Notes under the pieces: generated by a model
What the model was told of the DNA's origin: nothing
Database searches by the model: none
Seen by the model: the letters and a program-made list of their open reading frames with translations, nothing else
In this document: positions 1-10,599 of the stretch, piece after piece
How the letters are laid out: the number at the start of each line of letters is the position of its first letter
Position numbering within the stretch: position 1 is the first letter of the stretch
Position numbers and translations under genes: made by a program
Assembly (NCBI GenBank): GCA_028671895.1
Contig: CM053802.1
Span: 34,200,201 to 34,264,200 of the forward strand
Length of the DNA stretch: 64,000 nt
Origin: Oenanthe sinensis
Taxonomy: Eukaryota > Streptophyta > Magnoliopsida > Apiales > Apiaceae
Reading direction: 5' to 3'

Positions 1-29
1 AAAGGTCTATTGTATTGCCTATGGGGCAC

Positions 30-713
30 CTACACTAACAGTTCAATATTGCTCTCACTATTCCCTTCAAGGATAAACTGTTTTTCCAGGAAGATAGCAT
101 GTCGGGAGACAAACACCCTTTGTTCGGTGTATAAGTAATACCCTAAAGTCTCTTTAAGATATCCTACAAACCTACATTTCACGGATCGAGATTCTAGCTT
201 ATCGGGGTCAACTTTCTTGACATAAGCCGGACATCCCCAAATCTTAACGTGCTTAAGACTCGGTTTCCTTTCTTTCCATATCTCATACGGAGTTTGAGGA
301 ACAGATTTGGAAGGCACCTTGTTCAATATATATGCTGATGTTTCCAATGCATAACCCCAAAGTGATACTGGAAGATCTGTATAGCTCATTATGGATCGAA
401 CCATGTCCAACAAAGTTTGATTTCTCCTTTCGGATACTCCATTGAATTGGGGAGTGGCCGGAGGAGTCCATTGAGAGACTATACCATTTTCTTTGAGATA
501 ATCTAGAAACTCGCCACTTAAGTATTCACCTCCTCGATCTGATCGAAGGGTTTTAATACTATACTTGGTTTGTTTCTCTACTTCATACTTATATTCTTTG
601 AACTTTTCAAAGGCTTCGGATTTGTATTTCATCAAATACATATATCCAAATCTAGATCGATCATCTGTAAAAGTAATGAAGTATGAAAATCCACCCATGG
701 ATTGCGTGGACAT
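30..713 (-). pseudogene. E1 integrase core, first catalytic Asp lost
   Basis: Copia-type integrase that would insert the element cDNA into the host genome. The 227-residue frame holds the second catalytic Asp in RSDRGGEYL and the Glu in NGVSERRNQTLLD, then the usual WGYALETSAYILN and KIWGCPAYV stretches and a C-terminal GYLKET-type segment. The frame starts just after where the HSDVCG-like first-Asp motif should be. E2 keeps that motif at the same place, so here roughly 19 nt look deleted, which removes the Asp and shifts frame relative to the upstream protease/pre-integrase frame. A TAG stop follows at about 30-32; pol continues left of the window. The frame's first Met is not a biological start, because the product is part of a gag-pol polyprotein. 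Confidence 0.88.
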
Positions 714-2194
714 CAGCCCAATCCAAGCAACTTCGCAGCTCTTTCTCCATGTCCACTAAATGGAGATTTGTTCATTTTGCCTAACAGACAAGACTCGCAT
801 GTAGGATATGATTCAAAATCAAAAGGTTCTAGTAACCCTTCCTTATGCAATGTCTTAAGTCTATTTTCACCAATATGACCAAGTCTGCAGTGCCACATGT
901 AGGTGGGATTTTCATCATCTCTTTTTCTTTTATTACTATGTTCAATTTGAAGTAAACTATGTTCTACGTCACATACATACAAACCATTATTTAAAATACC
1001 AACACCATAAAGAACATTATTTCTAAAAATTGTACATTTATTATTCTCAATAACAAACGAAAAACCATCCAAGTCTAACATGGGAATAGAAATAATATTC
1101 CTCACAATTGAGGGAACAAAATAACAATTATCCAAAATAATAGTCTTGCCCGTAGGCATAAGTAAATCAAACGATCCTACAGCTACAGTAGCAACTCTTG
1201 CTCCATTGCCCATACATAGGATCACCTCTTCTTCTTCAAGAGTCTTACTTCATCTTAGTCTCTGCAACGAATTGCAAATGTGAGAACCACAGGCGGTATC
1301 TAATACCCAAGTAGAAGTTTGATTAAGTGACATATTTAGTTCGATCATGAACATACCTGAACGAGAAGCGGTAGTCTCACCACCCTTCTTCTTCTTCAAT
1401 TCTGCAAGGTAAGCCTTACAGTTTCTCTTCCAGTGCCCCACTTTATTGCAGTGAAAGCAAACAACTTTGCTTTTGGGATCTTCAGCTTTTGGCCGAACTG
1501 GCCTTTTCTCACCTACCTTCTTCTTCTTCTTAGGAGAGTTCCTCTTCCTCTTCTTAGGGTTAGAGCCTTCACCAATTAGAAGAATAGAACTCTTCTTTGT
1601 GGGAAAATTCGACTCAGCAGTTTTCAGCATGTTATGGAGTTCAGGCAAGCTGACATCCAACTTGTTCATGTGAAAGTTCACAACGAACTGCAAGAATGAA
1701 TCTGGAAGTGATTGCAAGACCAGATCTTGACTCAGCTCCCCATCCATGACAAATCCAAGTTGTCCAAGATGCTTAATCAAATTGATCATCTTGAGCACAT
1801 GAACATTCACAGATGATCCCTTAGTCATCCTACAACGGAACAACTCCTTCGATATCTCATATCGAGCTGTCCTTCCTGCCACATCATACAAATCTTGTAG
1901 ATGCATAAGGATAGAGTGAGCATCCATATGCTCGTGTTGCTTTTGGAGCTCATCATTCATGGATCCCAGCATAACATACTGTGCAACTCTTGCATCATCT
2001 ATCCAATTACGATACACAATATGTTCATCATTATGTGCATCCTGAGCAGGTTCAACAGGTTTAGGTGAATCTAGTACATATTCCTTCTTCTCAATCCTGA
2101 GAACAATTCTCAGGTTTCGAAGCCAATCAGCATAGTTGGGACTCGTTAATTTGTGTGCATCGAGCATGCAATGGAGTGATAGTGCAGAAGACAT
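713..2194 (-). pseudogene. E1 gag, protease and pre-integrase zinc region
   Basis: The polyprotein starts at the ATG at 2194 (MSSALSLHC), chosen because homology to copia gag begins there; an upstream in-frame Met at 2227 adds unrelated residues. Residues 1 to about 200 match the copia gag polypeptide type (WLRNLRIVL, ELQKQHEHMDA, LGQLGF, LVLQSLPDSF). A basic Lys/Arg run and an intact CX2CX4HX4C knuckle (CFHCNKVGHWKRNC) follow, which should bind RNA in the particle. Protease follows with WVLDTACGSH; the usual Gly of the D-T/S-G triad is Ala. One in-frame TGA at 1247-1249 separates gag/PR-start from PR-end and pre-integrase (HCRLGHI ... CESCLLGK zinc site). The frame then runs into a stop at 713 at the integrase deletion. 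Confidence 0.88.
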
Positions 2195-2391
2195 TTTGTA
2201 TATAGTAAATCTGCAAATAATAAACACATAACAACATTTAGCAAATACTCTATTTCATTATCTAAAACACCATATGAATCGGGTCTTTATTCATAAGTGC
2301 CTCCCACTATTCTATCTAATTTCTATATCCCTTATTGAAATTAAGCATTCATAATGATAGTGGGATAGGGATCCTACATTCCATCACACAA

Positions 2392-2695
2392 CCTCGACTG
2401 TAGCACGAAACGCCATATAACGTTCAATAGGCAGATAACTCTTGTCAGCTACATCTCATGTTATTCCCTAATCTTACTTTAGCCTCTTGAATACTTGAGT
2501 CACGGCTGTGGCAAGACAAACTCAATATTCTAAGTCAAGTCAATCCCAACATCTCGTATAATTAAACTAGTTTCAAATAGCCCACGGCTGTAGCACGTAA
2601 CGACCATAAAATTCCAATTCATCATACACATCTCTTGTTATATACAAGTATCTCTTCTTTCGGAAACAACGCCCTCGGCTGTAGCACGAAACGAC
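2392..2695. repeat. Four dispersed copies of a ~20-bp GGCTGTAGCACGAAACG motif in the E1 leader
   Basis: Near-identical motifs occur at about 2392-2412, 2501-2517 (more diverged), 2583-2604 and 2674-2695, each containing a form of CGGCTGTAGCACGAAACGAC on the plus strand. They are spaced about 80-110 bp apart in otherwise unremarkable A+T-rich sequence. On the element strand they read GTCGTTTCGTGCTACAGCCG. No function can be assigned. Confidence 0.75.
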
Positions 2696-3519
2696 AGAGT
2701 TTCAAAAACAAGAAATACTTTCTATTATGTTGGAAGGCTATGACCAACACAAGCCCTTTGTGTTTTATGGCCAATTACTACTTGATATTCTTTATATTTT
2801 AGGGGATTATATTATGTTACAATCATAATCATATTATAAAGAGATATTTTTAGATTGGATTAAATATTTCAAATCAACTATTGATACTTGGAGTCATCCC
2901 AGGCCAGGGGTTCAGCATTGTCAAGAGGTGTCTCTTAATAACCCCCTTTCTTACAGATAGAACATCTGTTGTTTGACAGAATCATCCTTTCACTTAAGTT
3001 GAAAATTCTTATTCAATCACGTGTTTCATAAACACAAAAATCTCATGATTGTATTCATAATATGTAAATAAAGGTCACGAAACAATTTCACTATTCTAGA
3101 TTGTCTAACATACGCCTTATGTTAATTAAGTTCACTTAAATCTATCATCTCATGATAATTCAAGCATATATCACATATATATAATCACGAATAAACATAA
3201 GGTACGCATGTTAAATCATATATTACAACATATAAGCATTATACATCTCCATGTATCACATGGTGTATTTAAAAGCAACTTAAAACAATTAAAACTTACT
3301 TTAAAATACTTTTGGAAGCTCTAAACAGTCAGAAACAATTTCAGAAAAATTATTGTAATATACCATTATAACCGTCTCGGAAAAACGAATCCAATGGTAT
3401 ATTACACGCCTCATTCTGAGCTCCCACGCGCCCGCACGCGCCCCAAGAAGTTTCTGACGCATCCTCATGTGCGCACGCGCGTCAAGCGCGTGCAAGACAC
3501 CCTGTCACGCATCTCGGGT

Positions 3520-3561
3520 ATGCGTTACAAGCCAAAAACCCTTTTTTAGCTTGTAACGCAT
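3520..3561. repeat. Perfect 13-bp inverted repeat (hairpin) in the E1 leader
   Basis: ATGCGTTACAAGC at 3520-3532 is followed after 16 nt by its exact reverse complement at 3549-3561. A third partial copy of ATGCGTTACA follows near 3569. The surroundings (3425-3575) are unusually G+C-rich with GCGCACGCGCG runs, unlike the rest of the leader. It could form a stem-loop in the element RNA; this is inference. Confidence 0.8.
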
Positions 3562-3639
3562 GCGCAGAATGCGTTACACCTTTTTTTTCCAGATATTATT
3601 ATTTAATTACGAATTAATTAAAAACAACTTTAAAAATCT

Positions 3640-3998
3640 ATAATAAATAATCTATTGCTCAGAAAAATATTCTAAAAATACCTAGACGAACTACAACACT
3701 TGTAGAACACATGTAAAATATAAAATAAATTTTGAGGAACAGTAATGAATTAATCATAATTAAATCATTATTATTGCTTTCAAAATTCATAATAAATATT
3801 CTACGCATCAGAAAAATATGAAAAATTAACTGGACTATCTACAACACTTATAGAACCCAAGAAAATTATCAAAACAATTTTGACGAACAGTATCATATTA
3901 ATCATAATTAAAACATGATATTGCTTGTATAAATCATAATAAATACATACATGCTCATAAAATTCTGAAACTTGACCATGAATCTATATGCATACAAC
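3640..3998. repeat. ~148-bp tandem repeat, about 2.4 copies, adjacent to the E1 PBS
   Basis: Units begin at about 3640, 3789 and 3936, each starting with ATAATAAATA and carrying a CTCAGAAAAAT-like box, CTACAACACTT(G/A)TAGAAC, AATTTTGA(G/C)GAACAGTA and ATTAATCATAATTAAA. The third unit is partial and runs into the PBS. Copies are diverged by point changes and short indels, so the array is not recent. Confidence 0.75.
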
Positions 3999-4002
3999 CT
4001 AT

Positions 4003-4014
4003 GCTCTGATACCA
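4003..4014 (-). other. E1 primer-binding site, initiator tRNA-Met type
   Basis: The minus strand reads TGGTATCAGAGC, the standard plant LTR-element PBS complementary to the 3' end of initiator tRNA-Met. It lies one base inside the LTR end (CA at 4016-4017 on the minus strand), which fixes the LTR border and the direction of the element. Confidence 0.92.
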
Positions 4015-4015
4015 T

Positions 4016-5701
4016 TGAAGGAATTTATGCACCAGCGGAAGCATTGAATAATATTTATTTGCATATATTCCTATGTATACATACATATAGATATAAAATT
4101 ATTTTATAAATTGAAAAATACCTCGATTGCTTTCTAGCAACAACTAGAGAAGATCTTGTTCTTCAATCCTTGCAATCACCCCTCAAGTGTGAAGTGCTCT
4201 AAAGATATCCACCAAGAATCAAACTAAAAGATGAAGGAGGAGGCTAGAGAGGAAATTAGGGTTGCCTCCCTTTTAAAATATATCTCACTAATATTAGGGT
4301 TCTTTTATTAGGGTTTATAATCCTATATTTATAGGCAAATATCTCAGCTGAGATATTTTCAATAAATATCTTATTATTAATTCCCTTTTTAATTAATTAA
4401 TCTTATTAATTAATTAGTTAATGATTAAAATTATTTTAATCATTAATTCTTTTTTCTAAACTCTTTTAGAAAATTATTCTCTCTTCATATTTAATTACTT
4501 TAATTAAATATTTAATTAATAATATTAAGATCTTATCTTAAATAATTTATAATCAATTAAATCTCATTTAATTAATTTATAAAATTTGCTAAGTAATTAT
4601 TTATTTCATAAATAAATAATGACTAGCTATTATTAATTATTCCTTCATCTATAATTTAATCTCTTTTATGGTGTGACTCTTTAGGTTCAATATTAAGCCG
4701 GTAGTAGAAATAAATAATAATAAATATTTTATTTATTATTTATATGAATTCTATTAATTCATTAAATATAATTAATCTGATCAATTATATTTATTCTACA
4801 TCGTGAGTAATGCTTCTCAACATATTGCGACTATCCAGATAATACGAAATCATTGCTTAGAATACTTAGAACCTGTCAGTAATTAGTTACCGTACAATTA
4901 ATTCCTTCTACCCTTCAATATCCCGATTAAATACAAGGCATGGAACTCGTGTCAAGCCTATCTAATTTAATCATATGATTTCTTATTCATAATGCAAAGT
5001 TTCTTTTATGCAAATTAGAAACTCTTTCTAATTTCATTCACTCTGGCCAGAGATTCCTGAACTTGCATATCTAAGAATAACTGGAAGGGGCAGATCCTTT
5101 ATTGATCCGTTAACTATCTCCATACACAAATCACTATGCCCAGAATTGACCTAATGAATGTCCTAGAGACTAAGGACTAAACCAAATCATAAATCATTGT
5201 GTACGAGATTACTCTAACGATCTCAAGTTTAAGGATACTTGTACAACTATTTACTTAATAAACAACTATCGACACGTGAGTAAAATCCATTAGTTGTTCT
5301 ACTTATCGATTCATGTTCAGTGAACTTATTCCTTAATAAACACCTACATACTAGATATAGTGTCACCACACAAATGTCTATGAGAACAGACATCCTCCTA
5401 AGAGAGCTAGCATACTATGTACTGATCTTTATGGATTTACCAATTTCCAATTAGTTATCCTATGATCAGGAACTGTTTAAGTCTAAAGCTATTATCTTCT
5501 AGATCTCATTATTACAATCTCATTATAATTCTAGAAGCTTTGCTCTAAATTATGGAACATCTTATTTAATACACTTCAAATAGATTAAGCCCGTAACATA
5601 ACAAATAAATACTTTATTATTATCAAATGAAATTAAATAAGAGTAGCATGAAGTTTTTCCTAACTCATCATACATGATTGGTTTTAGGTCAAACACTTTC
5701 A
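4016..5701 (-). mobile_element. E1 5' LTR (1686 bp)
   Basis: On the minus strand it begins TGAAAGTGTTTGACC at 5701 and ends CATAAATTCCTTCA at 4016, next to the PBS, with short inverted ends TGAA...TTCA. It is A+T-rich. A TATAAATA box on the minus strand lies at 4326-4333, about 310 bp before the LTR end, so U3 is long and R-U5 short. The other LTR is outside the window, so age and TSD cannot be judged. Confidence 0.85.
4326..4333 (-). promoter_or_regulatory. TATA box of the E1 LTR promoter
   Basis: TATAAATA on the minus strand inside the 5' LTR, in the context CCTATAAATATAGG, facing the internal region. It is the only well-formed TATA element placed correctly relative to the LTR 3' end. Assigned from sequence only. 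Confidence 0.6.
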
Positions 5702-8700
5702 GGTTTATCAAGATAACATATTCGACGGTAAAGATGAAGTTGGTGAGAAAGGACTACTTCTAATGAAATTCTTTTAAGAAGGACATTAGTGAAGTATGTC
5801 AGTTGAAGGGAAGTCAAGTCAAAAGCTACCCTATTTAGTTTTGGTGTTTGTTCGTGCATTTGATAGATAAAGCATCTCAGTGATTAATCACATTCAAAGG
5901 ATTAGGCAGATTGCTGTAAGAACACTTTGAGGGCAGGTAATGAAATTTGTTGACGAACGAAGTTCTATGTTATGTCTGCACTGAAAGGAGTATTCTAGAG
6001 TAAAGTTCAGTTTCCGGACTTCATGACCAAATGGAGGAGTTGATAGGGAAATCCAGACCTTGAGTGGAATTACAAGGATAATGGATAGAGTTAAGGTTTC
6101 ATATTCACTACAGCTGAATCAGTTGACACAGCAAGTCTAATCAGCAAATGTAAAGAGAAGATATCAAGTAAGATTAATCATGCCTGAAGTCACATGGTGT
6201 GATGGAAGGCTATCTTATTTGGAGTTAAGAGCTTACACAGAGTCGGTGATTGATTTAAGATGATCTAGATGCAGTGAACATCATCATCAAGCTCCCTAAC
6301 ATTCGTTTGATTTTAGCTCTGAATTTCTAAAGGTTGACATCCTGTTTAGTGCTCAAGATCAGATGACACCAGATGAAGAAAAACTGCAAGCTGCATCACA
6401 GGGGGAACATCAGTAAGTTGGATCAACTAGTCGTGTTTGATGTTCAAAGGCTAGCAGTGCTCATTGAGTAATAGTTGAGATTCTTAGGAACACTGAGTGA
6501 TCCAGATTGAGTGATTGCATATTAGAAAGGAAATTGTCAATTTTAAAATAATGCAAGATGATCTCAATCATATTTGAAGAAGACTACTCTACCCACTGAA
6601 TATCTAAGGAAACATTAAGGACACATCTGTCATGACAAAGGGTTTTGTGTAACAACATTTCCTAGAGTCAGTTCTTGATGAATCTGGGTAGTAGAGTAGT
6701 GATTGGTCGTGCATGTATAAGAGTATTTCATTGGTTTTTCTGAGTGAATTCAATGAAGACTGAAGATGCACTAACTAATCAAGATTGAGTAGGGTTCGAA
6801 TCAAGGACTAACTCAATTGAACCAGAGGCAGATACACTTAGCACAAGGAATCAATCCACTTGAAGACTTGGCATTGATACAGAAGCTGAAGGGTAGTTCG
6901 GAGTTTTTTTTAAGGTTCTACTCTGCTAGTGTCGGGACTACTGGTTTCTAGAGTGCTGAGTTTAGTGAAGCTGCTGCCAAGACCAATATCTACAAGGAAA
7001 TATTTGGGTGTTGAAGGTAATGCAGTTTTCGTCTGGATGAGCGTGGTATTGTTTCGAGGAACAATGTTAACTGGTAGCTGAAAAGTTATTCCTGTCCAAA
7101 TGGAGTAAACGTTCGATCTCGAAAGGAGTAAACGTTCGATCTCTAGGGCAAAGAGGAGTAATTGTTCATTCAACGATCATACACCAGTAAAAGCTCTATT
7201 GCCTAAGGTATGTCACTCTAGTCTAATATTGATTTATTTAAATGTAATGTTTATAGAGAGTGTTCATGCTATTTAGATGTCTACGATCTCTAGGAACTGA
7301 TTAATGTTTGGCTTGTGACCACCCGTGACCCAATATTATCGCTATGAGATTACCTGTGATCACCCGGGACCTAGGGACCTAACAATGTAGCATCTCTTTG
7401 TATAGTCAATTTATATCCAGGACCTCGTACTTCGTGCTGTCATATGTTATTCATGCTATATGTATCAAATGTTTCAGCATAAGTATTTGTATATATTAAT
7501 TAGTTGTAATTTTATTTACTTCTAATTATTTAATGCTAATATTAATGGAACCACTTAATATGTAGTTTAAGTGATGGAATTCATGTCTTTTGCAAAATCC
7601 ATTAATATTAGTTATCATTCTTTTGATATTAGTGATGTCACTTAGAATTTCTACACTAAGTGACAAAAAGATTATTTAAAAAAAAACACTGATATCGAAA
7701 GTAATTTACTACATCGCGAGGGGTTGTCAAAGATCATAAATTTTAGCATTAATATTTAAAGGTATTTGATCTCTGATGCAACTAGTACCTCGAGCTTACA
7801 TACATTCTGATTTTCATGAGTATTTTCAATATGCTTATGTGATAATTGTTGAGATGTAGTGTAAGAAGTTAGATGCTGTCATTCGGTCAATGTATGTTCA
7901 GTGTTTAGCGAATGCTTATGTTTTATGCTTTAGAATTACCATGATCTATATTGCAATAAGTGTTTGTTTCAAGAGACAAATGGTAATTGTCTAGCATAAT
8001 GTAAGTATCTTACGTGCTTGATTGTTTTGTAGTAAGATGCATTTTATTACAAAATGATTGAATGATGTTAGTACTTTTGAATGTCTTGTCATTCATATCT
8101 TTGATAATTCATTAGTATTAACATATGTTTTTCATTCTTTAAAACTTGAATGCATAAAGAAATTTCTTGTCGATTTCTTGTGCAAAATGTTTTATCTAAA
8201 CATGCATTCATTTGCCAGAGAATGAAAAGTCACTGAAAGTTTTTTTTTTAAAAAAACTCCCTTTGAAAGAGAACATTTCTTGAGGATTATCTTTCTATTT
8301 CAAAATCATATATCCTCTCTCTCTAAATGTTTTGTAATAAAAACTGTTTTCTCTCCACGATTTGTTTAAATAAAGTTACTTGATAACTTGTAACTTAGGT
8401 TGCATGGTATCAGGCTATTTTATTTGAGTAAATTATTTTGATCTTGAGGTATCAACCATTGGTAAAACATTTTTCAAAACTCTTGTTAATGTCTGTTTCA
8501 CATTGACCTGTAGTATTAAAATAATGGTTATTTACTTTGGGATTAGTGCCTTGGACTGTATGACTAAAGCATTCATTCAATTTTTTTAATGATTTATGTT
8601 TTAAGTCGGAGATAATATCAGATAAGAATGAATTGCAAAATAATTTCTGAAAACATACAGAGAGCAAGATGAAATAGATTTGAGTTATTAATCAAAATGT

Positions 8701-8869
8701 TTTTATTAAAAGAGTTGAATTTCAATTGGATATTTGTCTAAGAGAAATTCAAAAGAAAACTTTTGTTAATCTGTTAAACTTTTTTTCAAAATTGTGAGTT
8801 TATGAAATTTGACTTAATATTCTTTTACCTATTCTTTATTAATTCCCACATTTTAGCTCTGGTGCATTG
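5702..8869. other. Gene-free stretch, probably decayed retroelement DNA
   Basis: No reading frame with recognisable motifs on either strand. Features seen: a directly repeated GGAGTAAACGTTCGATCTC (about 7101-7145), two GTGA(C/T)CACCCG(T/G)GACC copies near 7317-7375, and a plus-strand TGGTATCAGGCT at 8405-8416 that resembles a PBS but lacks a matching LTR end. Short ORFs at 6910-7173 and 8452-8667 (minus) are not supported by composition or motifs. Confidence 0.5.
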
Positions 8870-9179
8870 TTTCTTGAGGACACATTGCTCCGATGCTATA
8901 TTTCTGAGAAGGAATAGAGAATAAGTTTAATCATACTCTACCAAATTTTATATAGCTCTGATCAACTCTATCTATTTAGCCGTAATGGCTTGGCCTTAGT
9001 GGGTATAGGGGAAGGTCTAGAAGTTGAATAATCCATCAATTTATAACCAAGGCCTTAGTACCAAACACTATCATTCTAATTCAAACTTTCAACCCTTGGT
9101 GATATAAAGAACTTATGTAGATTAACGGTTGTTAAGGGAGAAACTGCATTAATTGCAACAAAGGATGTGTCGGAAGTGC

Positions 9180-10198
9180 ACCCACAGCTCTACCTCTCGA
9201 GAAGGAAAAAAGTATACAAATTGAGGTATCTGTAGCTCATCTGTATTCTCTCAAAAGGATGCAAAGCTAAAAAGGCAATTCAACCGTTTCTGAATGAACT
9301 CTCTCAACAGGGTGATTTCATTAAAAATTTGCTCGTCAGCCAGAATACCTTGTAATGAGTCAAGCACACCAAAAGCATTCACCTGATGGTAATCCTAAAG
9401 TTTTTGCTTATAAGGGATGTTATAGGACCTAACAGTTCTCTAGCCTCTCTTGGGACTAACAATTGTGAGGACACATTGCAAGAAGTGCACATTGTGAGGT
9501 ATAGGTAAAACCCCTAAACTTCTTTGTTTACCATTCATGGTGAATGAAGTTGTTGAGCCACCTTCACAGGCATTTGAGGGAAACTTGGATTTCTTGCCAT
9601 ATATTAGAATCCTTGTCGACCTTCCTAGGAGGAACAGTCCTAGTTCCCTAACGGGATTTCACATCCGCAGAGCAATCTGTTGATGTTGAGAGGCAATCAC
9701 TAACAGTTTTCCATGACTGAAAATAGTGAGTTAATTCATCTTCACAGGTGATTGAGAGAGATGTTTGTACACGTCCACTCTCCCAGGAATTCAAATTCTG
9801 GCATACATGGATCGCTCAAAACTTAAAGGAATATCACCATCAACGATCTAGTGCATGGATTTGCATATGGGGAGTCGGTTGATGCTTTGATAGCTGCTAG
9901 TACGCATACTACATTTAATGATCCAGTGCATGGATTTGCATATGGGGAGATTGTTGATGCTGAAAGTAGCTGAGCAACAACTCGTAGACTATGATTCAGT
10001 TGGTTTACCAATTTGATGAATCTTTTGAGGATTAGGGTGTTGGGATTTCAGTCACTCCTGGAATGGAGGAGATTCCAATTTCAGAAGGGTTATTCCCTGA
10101 CGACGAGCCACGTGTGCATAGATTTGCTTATGGTGAGTTGGGTGACGGCCTAACTGAAACCCTATCTGAGATTCCATCTCAGAACCTAGATCTTTAGT
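9180..10198 (+). pseudogene. Decayed coding remnant with VHGFAYGE peptide repeats
   Basis: The plus-strand frames, broken by stops and frameshifts, still read as protein. Around 9240-9370 there is a charged helical segment (QKDAKLKRQFNRF, then NELSQQGDFIKNLL in another frame). Three peptide repeats follow: NDLVHGFAYGESVDA (about 9842), NDPVHGFAYGEIVDA (about 9920) and, in a different frame, EPRVHRFAYGELGDG (about 10105). The last runs on to a TAG stop near 10198. By position, between pol and the polypurine-tract region of a Sirevirus-like element, this is probably its 3' env-like ORF; the function is unknown and I recognise no domain. Confidence 0.45.
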
Positions 10199-10599
10199 GA
10201 TCGACAACATGCTACAGTCAACGATCCATAATATCTTGGTGAGACTAGCATGGATTTACTTGCAGGTACAAATTGTTATAAATGGAATGAGTGCAAGTAA
10301 GGGAGAGAAACACTTGAGTGAAGTGAGGGAGTGATACTCTTGAGTGAGAGAAATAGGGAGAGAAATGAGTGGAACACTTACGCTTGAAAGTGTAAACACC
10401 AACAGAACGTAGTAGAAGTGAGGAAACCATAGACCAAACATTAACCTTGCTACTATGCTCGAATCCTGTTACTGAATTTTCCAGCTCTGAAATGTTGAAG
10501 AGATTCTTTTCTAGAAGACAAGCTGAAGAAGAGTCTAGCTGAAGCTTAGTGAGAATGTCCAAACTATTACCTTTGGGTCTATTAATTCATGTTGTTCTC

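Larger units (their letters stand above)
2195..4002 (-). other. E1 untranslated leader between PBS and gag
   Basis: About 1.8 kb without a credible reading frame. It holds three structured parts that are listed separately: dispersed GGCTGTAGCACG repeats (2392-2695), a 13-bp-stem hairpin (3520-3561) and a 148-bp tandem repeat next to the PBS (3640-3998). Short ORFs here, such as one at 3301-3495, are low-complexity chance frames. The leader should be the 5' part of the element RNA, where packaging and dimerisation signals usually sit; that role is inferred from position only. Confidence 0.7.
1..5701 (-). mobile_element. E1: Ty1/copia LTR retrotransposon, 5' portion (LTR, PBS, leader, gag, protease, integrase)
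   Basis: Reading on the minus strand from right to left there is a 5' LTR (4016-5701), a tRNA-Met type PBS, a long leader, gag with a CCHC knuckle, protease, and integrase. Integrase runs to the window start, so RT, RNase H and the 3' LTR lie outside. The gene order PR-INT is that of copia elements. The long leader (about 1.8 kb) and long LTR (about 1.7 kb) are shared in style with E2 at 13248-19519, and their proteins are clearly related, so both belong to one broad lineage distinct from the Sirevirus-like elements here. The lineage name is not assigned. The right border falls in decayed SIRE-F DNA, which suggests E1 inserted into SIRE-F. The TSD cannot be checked because the other end is absent. 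Confidence 0.88.

Noticed and set aside
3301..3495. Minus-strand 64-codon ORF with Ala/Arg-rich start
   Set aside because: Reflects the G+C-rich patch in the E1 leader; no family resemblance.
6910..7173. Minus-strand 87-codon ORF
   Set aside because: Crosses a short direct repeat and has no recognisable motif or coding-like context.
8405..8416. Plus-strand PBS-like TGGTATCAGGCT
   Set aside because: The preceding GGTTGCA does not match any LTR end in the window and no second LTR with that end exists; kept only as a remark.
10245..10562. Minus-strand 105-codon ORF (and an overlapping one at 10256-10441)
   Set aside because: Antisense to the decayed plus-strand sequence, hydrophobic by composition only, no motifs.
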